A DNA stretch of 64,000 nt from Bog-756 sp963727075. Its GTDB lineage: Bacteria > Actinomycetota > Acidimicrobiia > Acidimicrobiales > RAAP-2. Each line of letters starts with the position of its first letter. The stretch's first letter is position 1. This document shows positions 43,054 through 54,558 of the stretch, piece by piece. The translations under genes were made by a program, and so were the position numbers. The DNA is taken from assembly GCA_963727075.1 (NCBI GenBank), contig CAVSET010000005.1:1-64000 (forward strand), in the 5' to 3' direction. The notes beneath the pieces were generated by a model. That model was not told the DNA's origin, did no database searches, and saw only the letters and a program-made list of their open reading frames with translations.

Positions 43054-45162
43054 GTGCCCCTCAGACTCGCCCTAGGGCTCGGGATCACCGCGGTGATGTT
43101 CGCCATCGCCGGTCGCCGGTTCTTCTGGCTGTACCGGCTGATCTCGGCCGGCCACCCGGCGGTGCCGAGCCGCTTCAAGGACGTGCCCAGGCGGATCAAG
43201 GCCGAGCTGGTCGAGGTGGGAGGCCAGAAGAAGCTGCTGCAGTGGACGGTCCCGGGCATGGCCCACGCCTTCACCTTCTGGGGCTTCACCATCCTCTTCC
43301 TCACCATCATCGAGGCGTTCGGCTGCCTGTTCCAGCGGGACTTCCACATCCCCCTCATCGGGCAGACCGCGGTGATCGGCTTCCTCGAGGACTTCTTCGC
43401 CGTGGCCGTGATCGTCTCCCTCCTGGTGTTCGTGGGCATCCGGGTCAAGCACTCCCCCAAACGGGAGAACCGTCGGTCGCGCTTCTTCGGCTCCCATACC
43501 GGCGCCGCCTGGCTGGTCCTGCTGATGATCTTCGGGGTCATCGTCTCGCTGCTGCTCTACCGGGCCGCCCAGGTCAACACGGGCAACTTCCCCTACGGCT
43601 GGTGGGCGTTCGCCTCCCACGGGCTGGCCAATCTCCTGAAGCCGCTGGGCGAGGGCGTCAACAGCGTGATCGAGACCGTGGCCCTGCTGGCCAACATCGC
43701 CATCATCACCGGCTTCCTGGTCTTCGTGTCCTACTCGAAGCACCTGCACATCTTCATGGCCCCCATCAACGTGGCCACCTCCCGCCGCCCGCGGGCCCTG
43801 GGCGCCCTGGCCTCCACCCCGGACATGTCCATGGAGGACGTCGGCGACGAGGACGAGGTGGTGTTCGGGGCCGGCCGCATCGAGGACTTCTCGTGGAAGC
43901 AGCTGCTCGACATGGCCACCTGCACCGAGTGCGGGCGCTGCCAGTCCCAGTGCCCGGCCTGGAACACCGGCAAGCCCCTCTCGCCCAAGCTGCTCATCAT
44001 GGACCTCCGCGACAACCTGTTCGCCTCGGCCGACCGGGTCATGGCCAAGAACCGCGCCGCCGGCGTCGAGGTGGAGAACCTGGTGCCCTCGGTCATCGAC
44101 CCCGACGTCCTGTGGTCCTGCACCACCTGCGGGGCCTGTGTCGAGCAGTGCCCGGTGGATATCGAGCACATCGACACCATCGTCGACATGCGCCGGTACC
44201 AGGTGCTGATGGAGTCCGAGTTCCCGTCCGAGGCCGGACTCATGCTCCGCAACGTGGAGAACCAGGGTGATCCCTGGGGCCTCGGATCCACCAAGCGGAC
44301 CGAGTGGGTCAACGGCCTCGACTTCGAGGTCCCGGTCATCACCGGCACCATCCCCGACGACATCGAGTACCTCTACTGGGTGGGCTGCGCCGGGGCCCTG
44401 GACGAGCGGGCCCGCAAGGGGGCCCAGGCGACCGCCCGCATGCTCCACCGGGCCGGGGTGTCCTTCGGCATCCTCGGGCCCAAGGAGTCCTGCACCGGCG
44501 ATCCGGTCCGTCGCCTGGGCAACGAGTACCTGTACCAGGAGCAGGCCCGGATGAACATCGAGACGATGGAGAACGCCGGGGTCAAGAAGGTCATCGCCAC
44601 CTGCCCGCACTGCTTCAACTCACTGTCCAACGAGTACCCGTCCCTCGGGGGAGCCTTCGAGGTCATCCACCACAGCCAGCTCCTCGACCACCTGGTCCAG
44701 GCGGGCCGGCTGACCCCCGGCGGCGGGTACCGGGGCACGGTGACCTATCACGACCCGTGCTATCTGGGCCGGCACAATCGCGTGTTCGACGAGCCTCGCT
44801 CGGTGATCGACGCCATACCCGGCGCCACCCAGGTGGAGATGCGACGCTGTCGGGAGAAGGGCTTCTGCTGCGGGGCCGGAGGCGCCCGCATGTGGCTGGA
44901 GGAGAACCTCGGCAAGCGGGTGAACATGGAGCGCACCGAAGAGGCCATCGGCACCGGTGCCGACGTGGTCTCCACCGCCTGTCCCTACTGCATGATCATG
45001 CTGGACGACGCGGTGCGGGCCAACGCCAAGGAGGACGACGTCCGGGTCCTCGACCTCTCCCAGCTGCTGGAGGAGTCCATGGGGGAGCCGGTGCCGGTGG
45101 GCGGAGGGCCGACCGAGCCCGCACCGGATGCGACGACCGGGGAGCCCCCGGCCGAGGGGTAG
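43054..45162 (+). CDS. EtfD-like membrane (Fe-S) oxidoreductase
   Basis: The 702-residue protein has five or six membrane helices in residues 1-245, one of them with HAFTFWGFTILFLTIIEAFG. Two 4Fe-4S motifs follow: CTECGRCQSQCPAW (from Cys290) and CTTCGACVEQCPVD (from Cys356). Two cysteine-rich CCG-type domains have TYHDPCYLGRHN, KGFCCGAGGARMW and STACPYCMIMLDDA. This is the arrangement of mycobacterial EtfD (Rv0338c type), which passes electrons from beta-oxidation via ETF to the quinone pool. That fits the acyl-CoA genes in this window, although etfAB are not seen. The acidic tail after residue 685 is low complexity. Confidence 0.85.
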   Translation: MPLRLALGLGITAVMFAIAGRRFFWLYRLISAGHPAVPSRFKDVPRRIKAELVEVGGQKKLLQWTVPGMAHAFTFWGFTILFLTIIEAFGCLFQRDFHIPLIGQTAVIGFLEDFFAVAVIVSLLVFVGIRVKHSPKRENRRSRFFGSHTGAAWLVLLMIFGVIVSLLLYRAAQVNTGNFPYGWWAFASHGLANLLKPLGEGVNSVIETVALLANIAIITGFLVFVSYSKHLHIFMAPINVATSRRPRALGALASTPDMSMEDVGDEDEVVFGAGRIEDFSWKQLLDMATCTECGRCQSQCPAWNTGKPLSPKLLIMDLRDNLFASADRVMAKNRAAGVEVENLVPSVIDPDVLWSCTTCGACVEQCPVDIEHIDTIVDMRRYQVLMESEFPSEAGLMLRNVENQGDPWGLGSTKRTEWVNGLDFEVPVITGTIPDDIEYLYWVGCAGALDERARKGAQATARMLHRAGVSFGILGPKESCTGDPVRRLGNEYLYQEQARMNIETMENAGVKKVIATCPHCFNSLSNEYPSLGGAFEVIHHSQLLDHLVQAGRLTPGGGYRGTVTYHDPCYLGRHNRVFDEPRSVIDAIPGATQVEMRRCREKGFCCGAGGARMWLEENLGKRVNMERTEEAIGTGADVVSTACPYCMIMLDDAVRANAKEDDVRVLDLSQLLEESMGEPVPVGGGPTEPAPDATTGEPPAEG

Positions 45163-45175
45163 GCGGGCGAGCCCC

Positions 45176-45601
45176 TCAGTCGTAGGCCAGGGCGTCGGCC
45201 TCGCGCAGCCGATTGGCCAGGGCGGCCAGCATCTTGCGGGCGATGGTGGGCACCGATTCCAGCAGGCCGTTGAACTGGCGCTGGGACAGCACCAGCACGT
45301 CGAGCTCGGTCTCGGACTCCACCGACGCCGACCGGGGCCTGCGGTCCAGCAGGGCCAGCTCACCGAAGTGGGTGTTGGGGCCGAGGGTGGCCACCTTCTT
45401 GCCACTGCGGGTGACGGCGGCGGTCCCGCTCACGATGATGAAGAACTCGGTGCCGATCCGGCCCTCCTCCACCAGCAGCTTGCCCGGTGGAACGATCAGC
45501 TCGTCCAGCGAACCGCGGATCTTCTTGAGCTCGGACGCCGTGCAGTTGGAGAACAGCCAGATGGACTTGAGGTCCAGGGCCTTGGAGGAGCTACGGGACA
45601 T
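45176..45601 (-). CDS. Cyclic nucleotide-binding domain protein
   Basis: The 141-residue protein is a single cNMP-binding barrel: LKSIWLFSNCTASELKKIRG, GKLLVEEGRIGTEFFIIVSG, GPNTHFGELALLDRRPRSAS (phosphate-binding cassette with GELALL and R-x-A-S) and QFNGLLESVPTIARKMLAAL. There is no DNA-binding domain, so it is not a complete CRP-type regulator. It probably senses cAMP and acts through a partner. It converges on the EtfD-like gene. Confidence 0.82.
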   Translation of the reverse strand: MSRSSSKALDLKSIWLFSNCTASELKKIRGSLDELIVPPGKLLVEEGRIGTEFFIIVSGTAAVTRSGKKVATLGPNTHFGELALLDRRPRSASVESETELDVLVLSQRQFNGLLESVPTIARKMLAALANRLREADALAYD

Positions 45602-45729
45602 GGAGGGAGGCTAGCCCTCGGGCGCCGGCGACGCCGAGCCGTTGCCGTCCGCCCGGTTCCGCACTGGTACGCTCTCGCCCGTCCGGAGACCCCTCCGCCC
45701 TGGCGCAGACACAGGGGAACCGGGAACCC

Positions 45730-46340
45730 ATGCCGATGATCGCTCCTGAATCGAACCACCGCCAGGCCACCGACGGGCCGAGCCGGCCGTCCCGGCCCGT
45801 CGACGAGCCGGTGGCCACCCTCCGGGGGGCGACGGTCGAATGTGGACGTCCGGCGGGCCGGCCAGGTGGTGGTGGCGGTCTGCCTGCTCGCCCTGGCCGT
45901 CACCGGGGGCATCCTGCTCGTCGCCGGCGTCAGGAACAACGACCAGATCGACAGCCTGCGCCACCACGGGGTCCCGGTCGCCGTCACCGTGGACGGTTGC
46001 CTGGGCCTGATGGGAGGGACCGGCGCCCAGGTGGCCGGCTATTCGTGCACGGGGACCTACATCCTCGACGGGACGCAGCTACCGCCAGTCCATTCCCGGG
46101 CTGGCCTTCCATGCGCCGGGCAGCACGTTCCCGGGGATCGCCGTCCCCGGTGACCCCAAGCTGCTCACCACGCCGGACCAGCTGGCCCGCCAGCACGCCT
46201 CGTGGCGGGTCTTCGTCATCCCGGGGCTCCTGCTCCTCTTCGTGGTGGTGGTGGTCGCCGGGCTGCTGGTGCGTCGCTCGAGGCGGCCGGCCTCGCCGGT
46301 TCCCGGTGGGACCGCCGCCGTCGAGGCCGGGGTAGCCTGC
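45730..46340 (+). CDS. Two-helix membrane protein of unknown function, frameshifted
   Basis: ATG at 45730 starts MPMIAPESNHRQATDGPSRP. After an indel near 45838 it reads DVRRAGQVVVAVCLLALAVT, GGILLVAGVRNNDQIDSLRH, VPVAVTVDGCLGLMGGTGAQ and SCTGTYILDGTQ. After a second indel near 46078 it reads IPGLAFHAPGSTFPGIAVPG and a second helix LLLLFVVVVVAGLLVRR. Two helices flank an external domain with two cysteines, a layout like DUF3592 proteins. The stop is unclear because of the indels. TACGCT at 45668-45673 may be its -10. Confidence 0.5.
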
Positions 46341-46343
46341 CGT

Positions 46344-47027
46344 ATGCCTCGCAGTGAGCCCGATGCCGTCGGCGACGACCAGTCCGACGGCGGCCGGTGG
46401 CAGCGGTTCACCGGCGCGATCAGCGACTTCGCCCTGAAGCCGGCGGTCGCCATGGAGAGCGCCACCGGGAACGACGAGCCGGCCCAGGAAGGCCCGACCA
46501 CCGTCGCCGAGCTCGAGGCGGCCATCAAGCGGGCCGACGACAAGGAGCGCCTGATCGGTCTGCTGGCCGCCCCGGTGGCCGCCGCCATCGTGTTCCTGGT
46601 CATGTCCGCCCTGGTGCACAACGACCCGAGCGCCCTCCTCAGCAACGGCCTGCCCAATCCCCGTCACGTGAACCCGAACATCTACACCGAGCTCGGTCTG
46701 GTGACCCTGGCCCTGGCGCTGATCATGCTGGCCGGGGCGTGGTTCCGCAAGCGCCTGGTCATCGGCATCGCCGTCCGCACTCTACGGGCTGTCGTTCTTC
46801 AATCTTCACTACTGGGGCTTCGGAGTGCCCTACATCATGATCGGCTCCTGGTACCTGGTCCGCGCCTACCGTCTCTCCCAGAAGCTCAAGCTGGCCAAGC
46901 TGGGGGAGGCACCGCCCTCGGGCCCGGCCGCGGCCCGAGGCAGCCCAACAAGCGGTACACGCCTCCCAGCGCGCCGCCCGGCCGGGGCCCCAGGCCCAAG
47001 CCGGCCAAGGGAACCGAAGCCGGCTGA
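46344..47027 (+). CDS. Membrane protein of unknown function, frameshifted
   Basis: ATG at 46344 lies 5 nt after TAGCCT (46333-46338), so it may be leaderless. An acidic cytoplasmic start (TVAELEAAIKRADDKERLIG) leads to helices LLAAPVAAAIVFLVMSALVH and LGLVTLALALIMLAGAWFRK. After an indel near 46772 come LSFFNLHYWGFGVPYIMIGS and YLVRAYRLSQKLKLAKLGEA. A further indel near 46940 restores a Pro/Lys-rich tail ending KPAKGTEAG. Three or four helices are likely. I do not recognise the family. Confidence 0.55.
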   Translation: MPRSEPDAVGDDQSDGGRWQRFTGAISDFALKPAVAMESATGNDEPAQEGPTTVAELEAAIKRADDKERLIGLLAAPVAAAIVFLVMSALVHNDPSALLSNGLPNPRHVNPNIYTELGLVTLALALIMLAGAWFRKRLVIGIAVRTLRAVVLQSSLLGLRSALHHDRLLVPGPRLPSLPEAQAGQAGGGTALGPGRGPRQPNKRYTPPSAPPGRGPRPKPAKGTEAG

Positions 47028-47173
47028 ACCGGCGGCGGGCCCGGGCCGCCGCGCCCCGGCCCTGCCGCCCGGAGGATCGTCCCGGGCCGTCGTCGGGCGG
47101 GCTCGCCCGCCGGCCACCGGCCGGGGCCGCGCCCGTCCGACGTATACGTCTGTGAGCAGGTGCTCCCGATCAG

Positions 47174-47211
47174 TTCACACGTTGGTAACACGGAAGTGAC
47201 AGTGCCGAAAT
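47174..47211 (+). promoter_or_regulatory. GlnR-like box upstream of amt
   Basis: TTCAC-N6-GTAAC-N6-GTGAC-N6-GAAAT occupies 47174-47211 with exact 6-nt spacers. It resembles the tetrad bound by the actinobacterial nitrogen regulator GlnR (GTnAC-N6-GAAAC repeated). It lies 121 nt before the amt start. Apart from this I see nothing definite in the 304-nt gap 47028-47331. Confidence 0.5.
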
Positions 47212-47331
47212 CCCCACCAAGCATTGTTTGCGGCGGCAAGGCGAAACTGCCCGCCTTGCCCTTGATGGCCCCGTGTCAGACGACGTCGGAGCCCTTAAGA
47301 AGCAGTTACCGAAGAGAGGAGCACCTCAACC

Positions 47332-48891
47332 GTGCTAGCCGCAGCAGTGTCCTATGTCCCCTATCCGAGTTGGCTGAATCCGGGCGACAACACGTGGCAG
47401 ATGACTGCCGCCACGTTCGTCGGCCTGATGAGCCTTCCCGGTCTGGCGGTCCTCTATGCGTCCCTGGTCCCGAAGAAGTGGGCCGTCAACGTGTTGGGGA
47501 TGATGTTCGCCGGGTTCTCGCTCGTGATGATCTGCTGGTTCGTCTTCGAGTACAAGCTCGGCTTCGGACCGAACTCGTTCGGGGGTGGTGTCAAGGACGG
47601 GGTGCAGACCCAGCTCTCCGGGGTGGGAGGCTGGACCCACTTCATCGACAACTTCTGGGGCAAACCGGGGCCGATCCTCAGTCCTCAGGGTGAACAGGGC
47701 CAAGCGGTGTCAGCGGCCAACACCGCGGTGCCGTTCCACTTCCCGACCTCCACGCTGGCCTACTTCCAGTTGGTGTTCGCGGCCATCACCCCGCTGCTCT
47801 TCCTCGGCAGTGTGCTCGGCCGGATCAAGTTCAGCGCCTGGTGCCTGCTGGTCCCGCTGTGGTCGACCTTCGTGTACTCGGTCGACGCCTTCCTGCTCTG
47901 GGGTGGCGGCTACTTCGCCCAGGAGGGCGCGCTCGACTACTCCGGCGGGTACGTGATCCACATGTCGGCCGGCGTGTCCGGTTTCGTGGCCGCCTGGGTC
48001 CTCGGACCCAGACTCCTACGAGACCGTCAGCACTTCCTGCCCAACAACCTGGTGATGGCGGCTGTCGGTGCCGGCATCCTGTGGCTCGGCTGGAACGGCT
48101 TCAACGGCGGTGACCCCTACTACGCCGGCTCCGACGCCTCGGCGGCCATCGTGAACACCAACCTGGCCACGGCCGCCGGTCTGCTGACCTGGGTGGCTCT
48201 GGACGCCTGGCTGTCCAAGGAGAAGAAGCCCACCTTCCTGGGTGCGGTCAACGGCATGATCTGCGGTCTGGTGGGCATCACCCCGTGCGCCGGCTGGGTC
48301 AACGGGCAGGGTGCCATCTACGTCGGCGTCATCTGCTGCGCAATCGTGTGGGTGGCCTGGAACTTCCTCTCCAAGGTCCGCCCGTTCTCCAAGGTGGACG
48401 ACGCCCTCGGGGTGGTCTACACCCACGGCATGGCCGGGCTCCTCGGCGGCCTCCTGCTGGGCATCTTCGGGGACCCCAACAACTACTCGCTGGGTTGCGG
48501 CCACCTGAACGCCTCGAACCAGGTGATCGCCACCACGGCCACCCAGTACGCCACAGCCAAGGGAAGCTGCGTGCCTTTCGGGGTCAACGGGTTGCTCTAC
48601 ACCGGATCGGCCCACCAGCTGTGGGAGCAGTTCCGGGCGGCCGTCTGGGTCATCCTGTGGTCGGCCGTCGTGACGTTCATCATCATGCAGCTGATCAAGC
48701 TGGTGCTCCGAGGCGCTCGCTACAAGGACGAGATCCTCGAAGTCGGCGACCTGGCCATCCACGGCGAGGAGGCCTTCCCCGAGGACTCCTTCGCCTCCCG
48801 GGTGGGGATCACGGTTCCCGGCGAGCGCCTCGAGAACGAGCCGCCGCCCATGCCCGACGACCCGGTACTGTCCGGCGGGTCCGGCAGCTAG
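47332..48891 (+). CDS. amt: Ammonium transporter Amt
   Basis: GTG at 47332 follows GAGAGGAG. The 519-residue protein has eleven predicted helices: MTAATFVGLMSLPGLAVLYA at the start, DYSGGYVIHMSAGVSGFVAA with the first pore histidine, ILWLGWNGFNGG, LGVVYTHGMAGLLGGLLLGI with the second pore histidine, and a charged tail. The periplasmic loop between the first helices is long and rich in Gly and Asn. It moves ammonium into the cell under nitrogen limitation. It is followed after 34 nt by the PII gene, the usual amt-glnK pair. Confidence 0.93.
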   Translation: MLAAAVSYVPYPSWLNPGDNTWQMTAATFVGLMSLPGLAVLYASLVPKKWAVNVLGMMFAGFSLVMICWFVFEYKLGFGPNSFGGGVKDGVQTQLSGVGGWTHFIDNFWGKPGPILSPQGEQGQAVSAANTAVPFHFPTSTLAYFQLVFAAITPLLFLGSVLGRIKFSAWCLLVPLWSTFVYSVDAFLLWGGGYFAQEGALDYSGGYVIHMSAGVSGFVAAWVLGPRLLRDRQHFLPNNLVMAAVGAGILWLGWNGFNGGDPYYAGSDASAAIVNTNLATAAGLLTWVALDAWLSKEKKPTFLGAVNGMICGLVGITPCAGWVNGQGAIYVGVICCAIVWVAWNFLSKVRPFSKVDDALGVVYTHGMAGLLGGLLLGIFGDPNNYSLGCGHLNASNQVIATTATQYATAKGSCVPFGVNGLLYTGSAHQLWEQFRAAVWVILWSAVVTFIIMQLIKLVLRGARYKDEILEVGDLAIHGEEAFPEDSFASRVGITVPGERLENEPPPMPDDPVLSGGSGS

Positions 48892-48925
48892 AAACGACCA
48901 CTACGAACGCAAGGAGATAGCCAAC

Positions 48926-49265
48926 ATGAAACTCGTCGTAGCGGTTGTGAAGCCGTTCAAGCTCGATGAAGTGAAGGAGTCCCTCAAGACGCTGGGGGTC
49001 AACGGGATGACGGTCGCCGAGGTCCAGGGATTCGGCCGCCAACGTGGACACACCGAGGTGTACCGGGGTGCGGAGTACGAGGTCGAGTTCGTACCGAAGG
49101 TGCGACTCGAGATCCTCGTCGACGATGCCCAGGCCGAGCAGGTGACCACGGCCATCGTCGACGCCGCCGGAACCGGGAAAGATCGGTGACGGCAAGGTCT
49201 GGGTCCTCCCCGTGGAAGAGGTGGTGCGGGTGCGCACGGGAGAACGAGGCGCCGAGGCGCTCTGA
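48926..49265 (+). CDS. glnK: PII nitrogen regulatory protein, one frameshift
   Basis: ATG at 48926 begins MKLVVAVVKPFKLDEVKESL, then VNGMTVAEVQGFGRQRGHTE and VYRGAEYEVEFVPKVRLEIL. The T-loop has the modifiable Tyr in VYRGAEY. The frame breaks where GGGAAG is read as GGGAAAG (49175-49181). Removing one A gives GKIGDGKVWVLPVEEVVRVR and TGERGAEAL, the standard PII end, 112 residues in all. It binds ATP, ADP and 2-oxoglutarate and blocks Amt when nitrogen is ample. The amt-linked position supports GlnK over GlnB. Confidence 0.92.
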
Positions 49266-49321
49266 GCGGTATCCGCCGGCACATCACGGTGCCGTTTATG
49301 GGGACAGACGTACCGCAGAGG

Positions 49322-49355
49322 ACGAAGGGTCGGCTCGTCGGGGCCGGCCCTTCGT
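49322..49355. terminator. Hairpin between glnK and gpmA
   Basis: A 13-bp stem (49322-49334 with 49343-49355) has one G-T pair and an 8-nt loop. It sits between the converging glnK and gpmA genes and is the likely shared terminator. Confidence 0.65.
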
Positions 49356-49421
49356 CTGGTCCGGCGGCCGGCCCGGAGACTGCCGCGACGGAGCGCGGGA
49401 GGACGGAACGCCGGAGCGGGA

Positions 49422-50177
49422 TCAGCCGGCCTGGCGGCTGACGGCCTCGGCGGCCGCCAGGGCTGCCTCGGGGTCGCCCAGGTAGCCGCTCGACACCACC
49501 GACAGGTCGTCGGCCAGGTGGTAGAGGAAGGGGATGCCGGTCGGGACGTCGAGGCCGACGATCTCGTCGTCGCCGATGCCGTCGATGTGCTTGCGCAGGG
49601 CGCGAAGGCTGTTGCCGTGGGCGACCACCAGGACCACCCCGCCCCGCGGACCCTCGGCCAGCAGGTCGGGCACGATGGCGTCGTACCAGTAGGGCAGGAC
49701 CCGGTCCACCACGTCGGCCAGGCACTCGCTGAGCGGCAGCAGCTCGACGGGGACGTCGCGGTAGCGGGGATCGCCGGCCGGGTGGTGCTCGCTCCCGGGC
49801 TCCACCGGTGGGGGCGGGGTGTCGTAGCTGCGGCGCCACTGCTTGACCTGGGCCTCCCCGTGGCGGGCGGTGGTCTCCTTCTTGTCGAGGCCCTGGAGTG
49901 CGCCGTAGTGGCGCTCGTTCAGGCGCCAGTGGCGGCGGACCGGGAGCCAGGTCCGTCCCGCCACCTCGAGGGCCAGGTCCGCGGTGCGGATGGCCCGGGT
50001 CAGCAGCGAGGTGTGCAGCACCCGCAGGTCCAGTTCGGACTCGTCGGCCAGGAGCCGGCCCGACTGCCGTGCCTCGGCCTCCCCCTGCTCGGTCAGGTCG
50101 ACGTCGTGCCAGCCGGTGAACAGGTTGTCGGCATTCCAACGCGACTGGCCGTGACGCAGGAGTACCAGCTGAGGCAT
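49422..50177 (-). CDS. gpmA: 2,3-bisphosphoglycerate-dependent phosphoglycerate mutase
   Basis: The 251-residue intact protein has MPQLVLLRHGQSRWNADNLF (catalytic His9 in RHG), TGWHDVDLTEQGEAEARQSG, WRLNERHYGALQGLDKKETT and VVLVVAHGNSLRALRKHIDG. It interconverts 3- and 2-phosphoglycerate. It diverges from dnaK. The broken gpmA at 8708-9468 belongs to the AT-rich half and differs throughout. Confidence 0.93.
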   Translation of the reverse strand: MPQLVLLRHGQSRWNADNLFTGWHDVDLTEQGEAEARQSGRLLADESELDLRVLHTSLLTRAIRTADLALEVAGRTWLPVRRHWRLNERHYGALQGLDKKETTARHGEAQVKQWRRSYDTPPPPVEPGSEHHPAGDPRYRDVPVELLPLSECLADVVDRVLPYWYDAIVPDLLAEGPRGGVVLVVAHGNSLRALRKHIDGIGDDEIVGLDVPTGIPFLYHLADDLSVVSSGYLGDPEAALAAAEAVSRQAG

Positions 50178-50223
50178 GGGATCGAGCGTATCCCGGCCGC
50201 CCCGTGCAGCGCCTCACAAAGAA

Positions 50224-50268
50224 TTGAGAGAAAACTTAACAATCTGGCACTCAACTTTGATAGAGTGG
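50224..50268 (+). promoter_or_regulatory. Heat-shock operator-like repeats upstream of dnaK
   Basis: An AT-richer island holds TTGAG (50224-50228) and ACTCAA (50249-50254), half-sites of the HspR repeat CTTGAGT-N7-ACTCAAG but too far apart. It also holds GCACTC (50247-50252) and GAGTGG (50263-50268), which resemble CIRCE (TTAGCACTC-N9-GAGTGCTAA) with a 10-nt spacer. The divergent gap runs from 50178 to 50381. Confidence 0.4.
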
Positions 50269-50381
50269 TTATCGCAGGAGACAACAGAACAGCAGAGTTC
50301 GAGTCAGCACGGGGCTCGGGTCGCAGGGTCCGAGTCGTACAGCGAGTGCCCGGAGCGGGCAGGAAGCAGGAGGCAACAACG

Positions 50382-52217
<1,836 letters not shown>

Positions 52218-52223
52218 TCGTCG

Positions 52224-52991
<768 letters not shown>

Positions 52992-53030
52992 CAGCGAGAC
53001 GAAGGCAAGAAGGGACCGGGTAGACACCGA

Positions 53031-54149
53031 GTGGCGCCGCAACGCGAATGGTTCGAGAAGGACTACTACAAGACCCTGGGCGTGACCTCGACGGCCACTG
53101 CCAAGGAGATCACCAGCGCCTATCGGAAGCTGGCCAAGAAGCACCATCCCGACACCAACCCGGGACAGGAGGAGACCTTCAAGGAGATCTCGGCGGCCTA
53201 CGACGTCCTCGGTGACGCCGATCGGCGAAAGGAGTACGACGAGGTGCGGGCCATGGGCCCGGCGGCCGGAGCCGGGTTCCCCGGGGGGTTCGGGGGTCCG
53301 GGCGGGGGCACCTTCCGGGTGGAGGACATGGGCGACCTCGGCGACCTGTTCGGCGGGTTGTTCGGGCGTGGGCGCCGGGGAGGGGGCGGCGGCACGGTCG
53401 GGGCCCAGCGGGGCCAGGATGTCGAGACCGAGCTCCACCTGTCGTTCGAGGACGCCGTCCAGGGGGTGACCACCTCGGTCAACCTGACCACCGACGCCCG
53501 GTGCCACACCTGCGGTGGCAACGGGTCGGCCCCGGGGACGCAGCCCGCCACCTGCCCCCGGTGCAACGGCGCCGGCACCCTCCAGGACAACCAGGGGCTC
53601 TTCTCGCTCAGCCAGATCTGCCCACAGTGCCAGGGCCGGGGCACCATCGTGACCACGCCCTGCCCGACCTGCTCGGGCACAGGGATCGAGCACCGCAACC
53701 GGACGGTCAAGGTCCGCATCCCCGCCGGGGTCGACGACGGCCAGCGGATCCGGGTCAAGGGGCGGGGCGCGGCCGGCCGGGGCAACGGGCCGAGCGGTGA
53801 CCTCTACGTGATCGTACGGGTGGACCGTCACGGGCTGTTCGGCCGACGGGGCCGCAACCTGACCCTCACCGTGCCCGTCTCGTACCCCGAGGCCACCTTG
53901 GGCACCACCCTCAAGGTGCCGACCCTGGGGGACCCGGTCACCCTGAAAGTGCCGGCCGGCACCCCGTCGGGACGTACCTTCCGGGTCAAGGGCCGCGGTG
54001 TCCCCGCCGGCAAGAAGAGCACCACCGGCGATCTGCTGGTCACCGTCGAGGTGGCCGTCCCCGAGGAGCTCTCCGACGAGCAGCGCGCCGCCGTCGTGGC
54101 CCTGGCCGAAGTGGTCGAGCCACCGGCCCGCGACGTGCTGGGGGTGTGA
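53031..54149 (+). CDS. dnaJ: Chaperone DnaJ
   Basis: GTG at 53031 gives 372 residues. The J-domain has DYYKTLGVTSTATAKEITSA, YRKLAKKHHPDTNPGQEE (HPD) and YDVLGDADRRKEYD. A Gly/Phe-rich linker precedes four zinc repeats: CHTCGGNG, CPRCNGAG, CPQCQGRG and CPTCSGTG. The C-terminal substrate domains start at VKVRIPAGVDDGQRIRVKGR. It stimulates DnaK ATPase and hands over clients. The full DnaJ type I layout is intact. Confidence 0.96.
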   Translation: MAPQREWFEKDYYKTLGVTSTATAKEITSAYRKLAKKHHPDTNPGQEETFKEISAAYDVLGDADRRKEYDEVRAMGPAAGAGFPGGFGGPGGGTFRVEDMGDLGDLFGGLFGRGRRGGGGGTVGAQRGQDVETELHLSFEDAVQGVTTSVNLTTDARCHTCGGNGSAPGTQPATCPRCNGAGTLQDNQGLFSLSQICPQCQGRGTIVTTPCPTCSGTGIEHRNRTVKVRIPAGVDDGQRIRVKGRGAAGRGNGPSGDLYVIVRVDRHGLFGRRGRNLTLTVPVSYPEATLGTTLKVPTLGDPVTLKVPAGTPSGRTFRVKGRGVPAGKKSTTGDLLVTVEVAVPEELSDEQRAAVVALAEVVEPPARDVLGV

Positions 54150-54150
54150 G

Positions 54151-54558
54151 ATGAGCGACGACCGACACACACGCGCCGTCTATGTGATCTCGGTGGCCGC
54201 CGAGCTCACCGGGGTCCATCCCCAGACCCTCCGGGTCTACGAGCGCAAGGGCCTGCTCGATCCCAGCCGGACCCGGGGCGGCAGCCGCCGCTTCAGCGAG
54301 GAGGACCTCGACCGGCTCCGTCACATCCAGAGCCTGACCAACGCCGGTCTCAACCTCGAGGGGGTGAAGCGGGTCATGGAGCTGGAGGCCGAGGTGGCCC
54401 GCCTGCGCCAGGAGCTCGAGGCCACCCGGGCCGAGGCCCGCGAGGCCGTGGCCGTGACCCACCGTCAGTACCGGCGAGAGCTGGTGCCACTCAGCCAGAA
54501 GCTCGTGCCCACCCGGCCGAGCCGGAGAACAACCCAGGTAGCAGGAGGCTCACGATGA
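54151..54558 (+). CDS. hspR: Heat-shock repressor HspR (MerR family)
   Basis: ATG at 54151 follows the dnaJ stop by 1 nt. In its 135 residues, VYVISVAAELTGVHPQTLRV, YERKGLLDPSRTRGGSRRFS and EEDLDRLRHIQSLTNAGLNL form the MerR-type winged helix with the HspR signature. A coiled coil (ELEAEVARLRQELEATRAEA) follows. HspR represses the dnaK operon with DnaK as co-repressor at HAIR sites. Its stop overlaps the clpB start (ATGA). Confidence 0.92.
   Translation: MSDDRHTRAVYVISVAAELTGVHPQTLRVYERKGLLDPSRTRGGSRRFSEEDLDRLRHIQSLTNAGLNLEGVKRVMELEAEVARLRQELEATRAEAREAVAVTHRQYRRELVPLSQKLVPTRPSRRTTQVAGGSR

Noticed and set aside
45176..45601. CRP/FNR-type transcription factor
   Set aside because: Only the cyclic-nucleotide-binding barrel is present; the protein ends before any helix-turn-helix.
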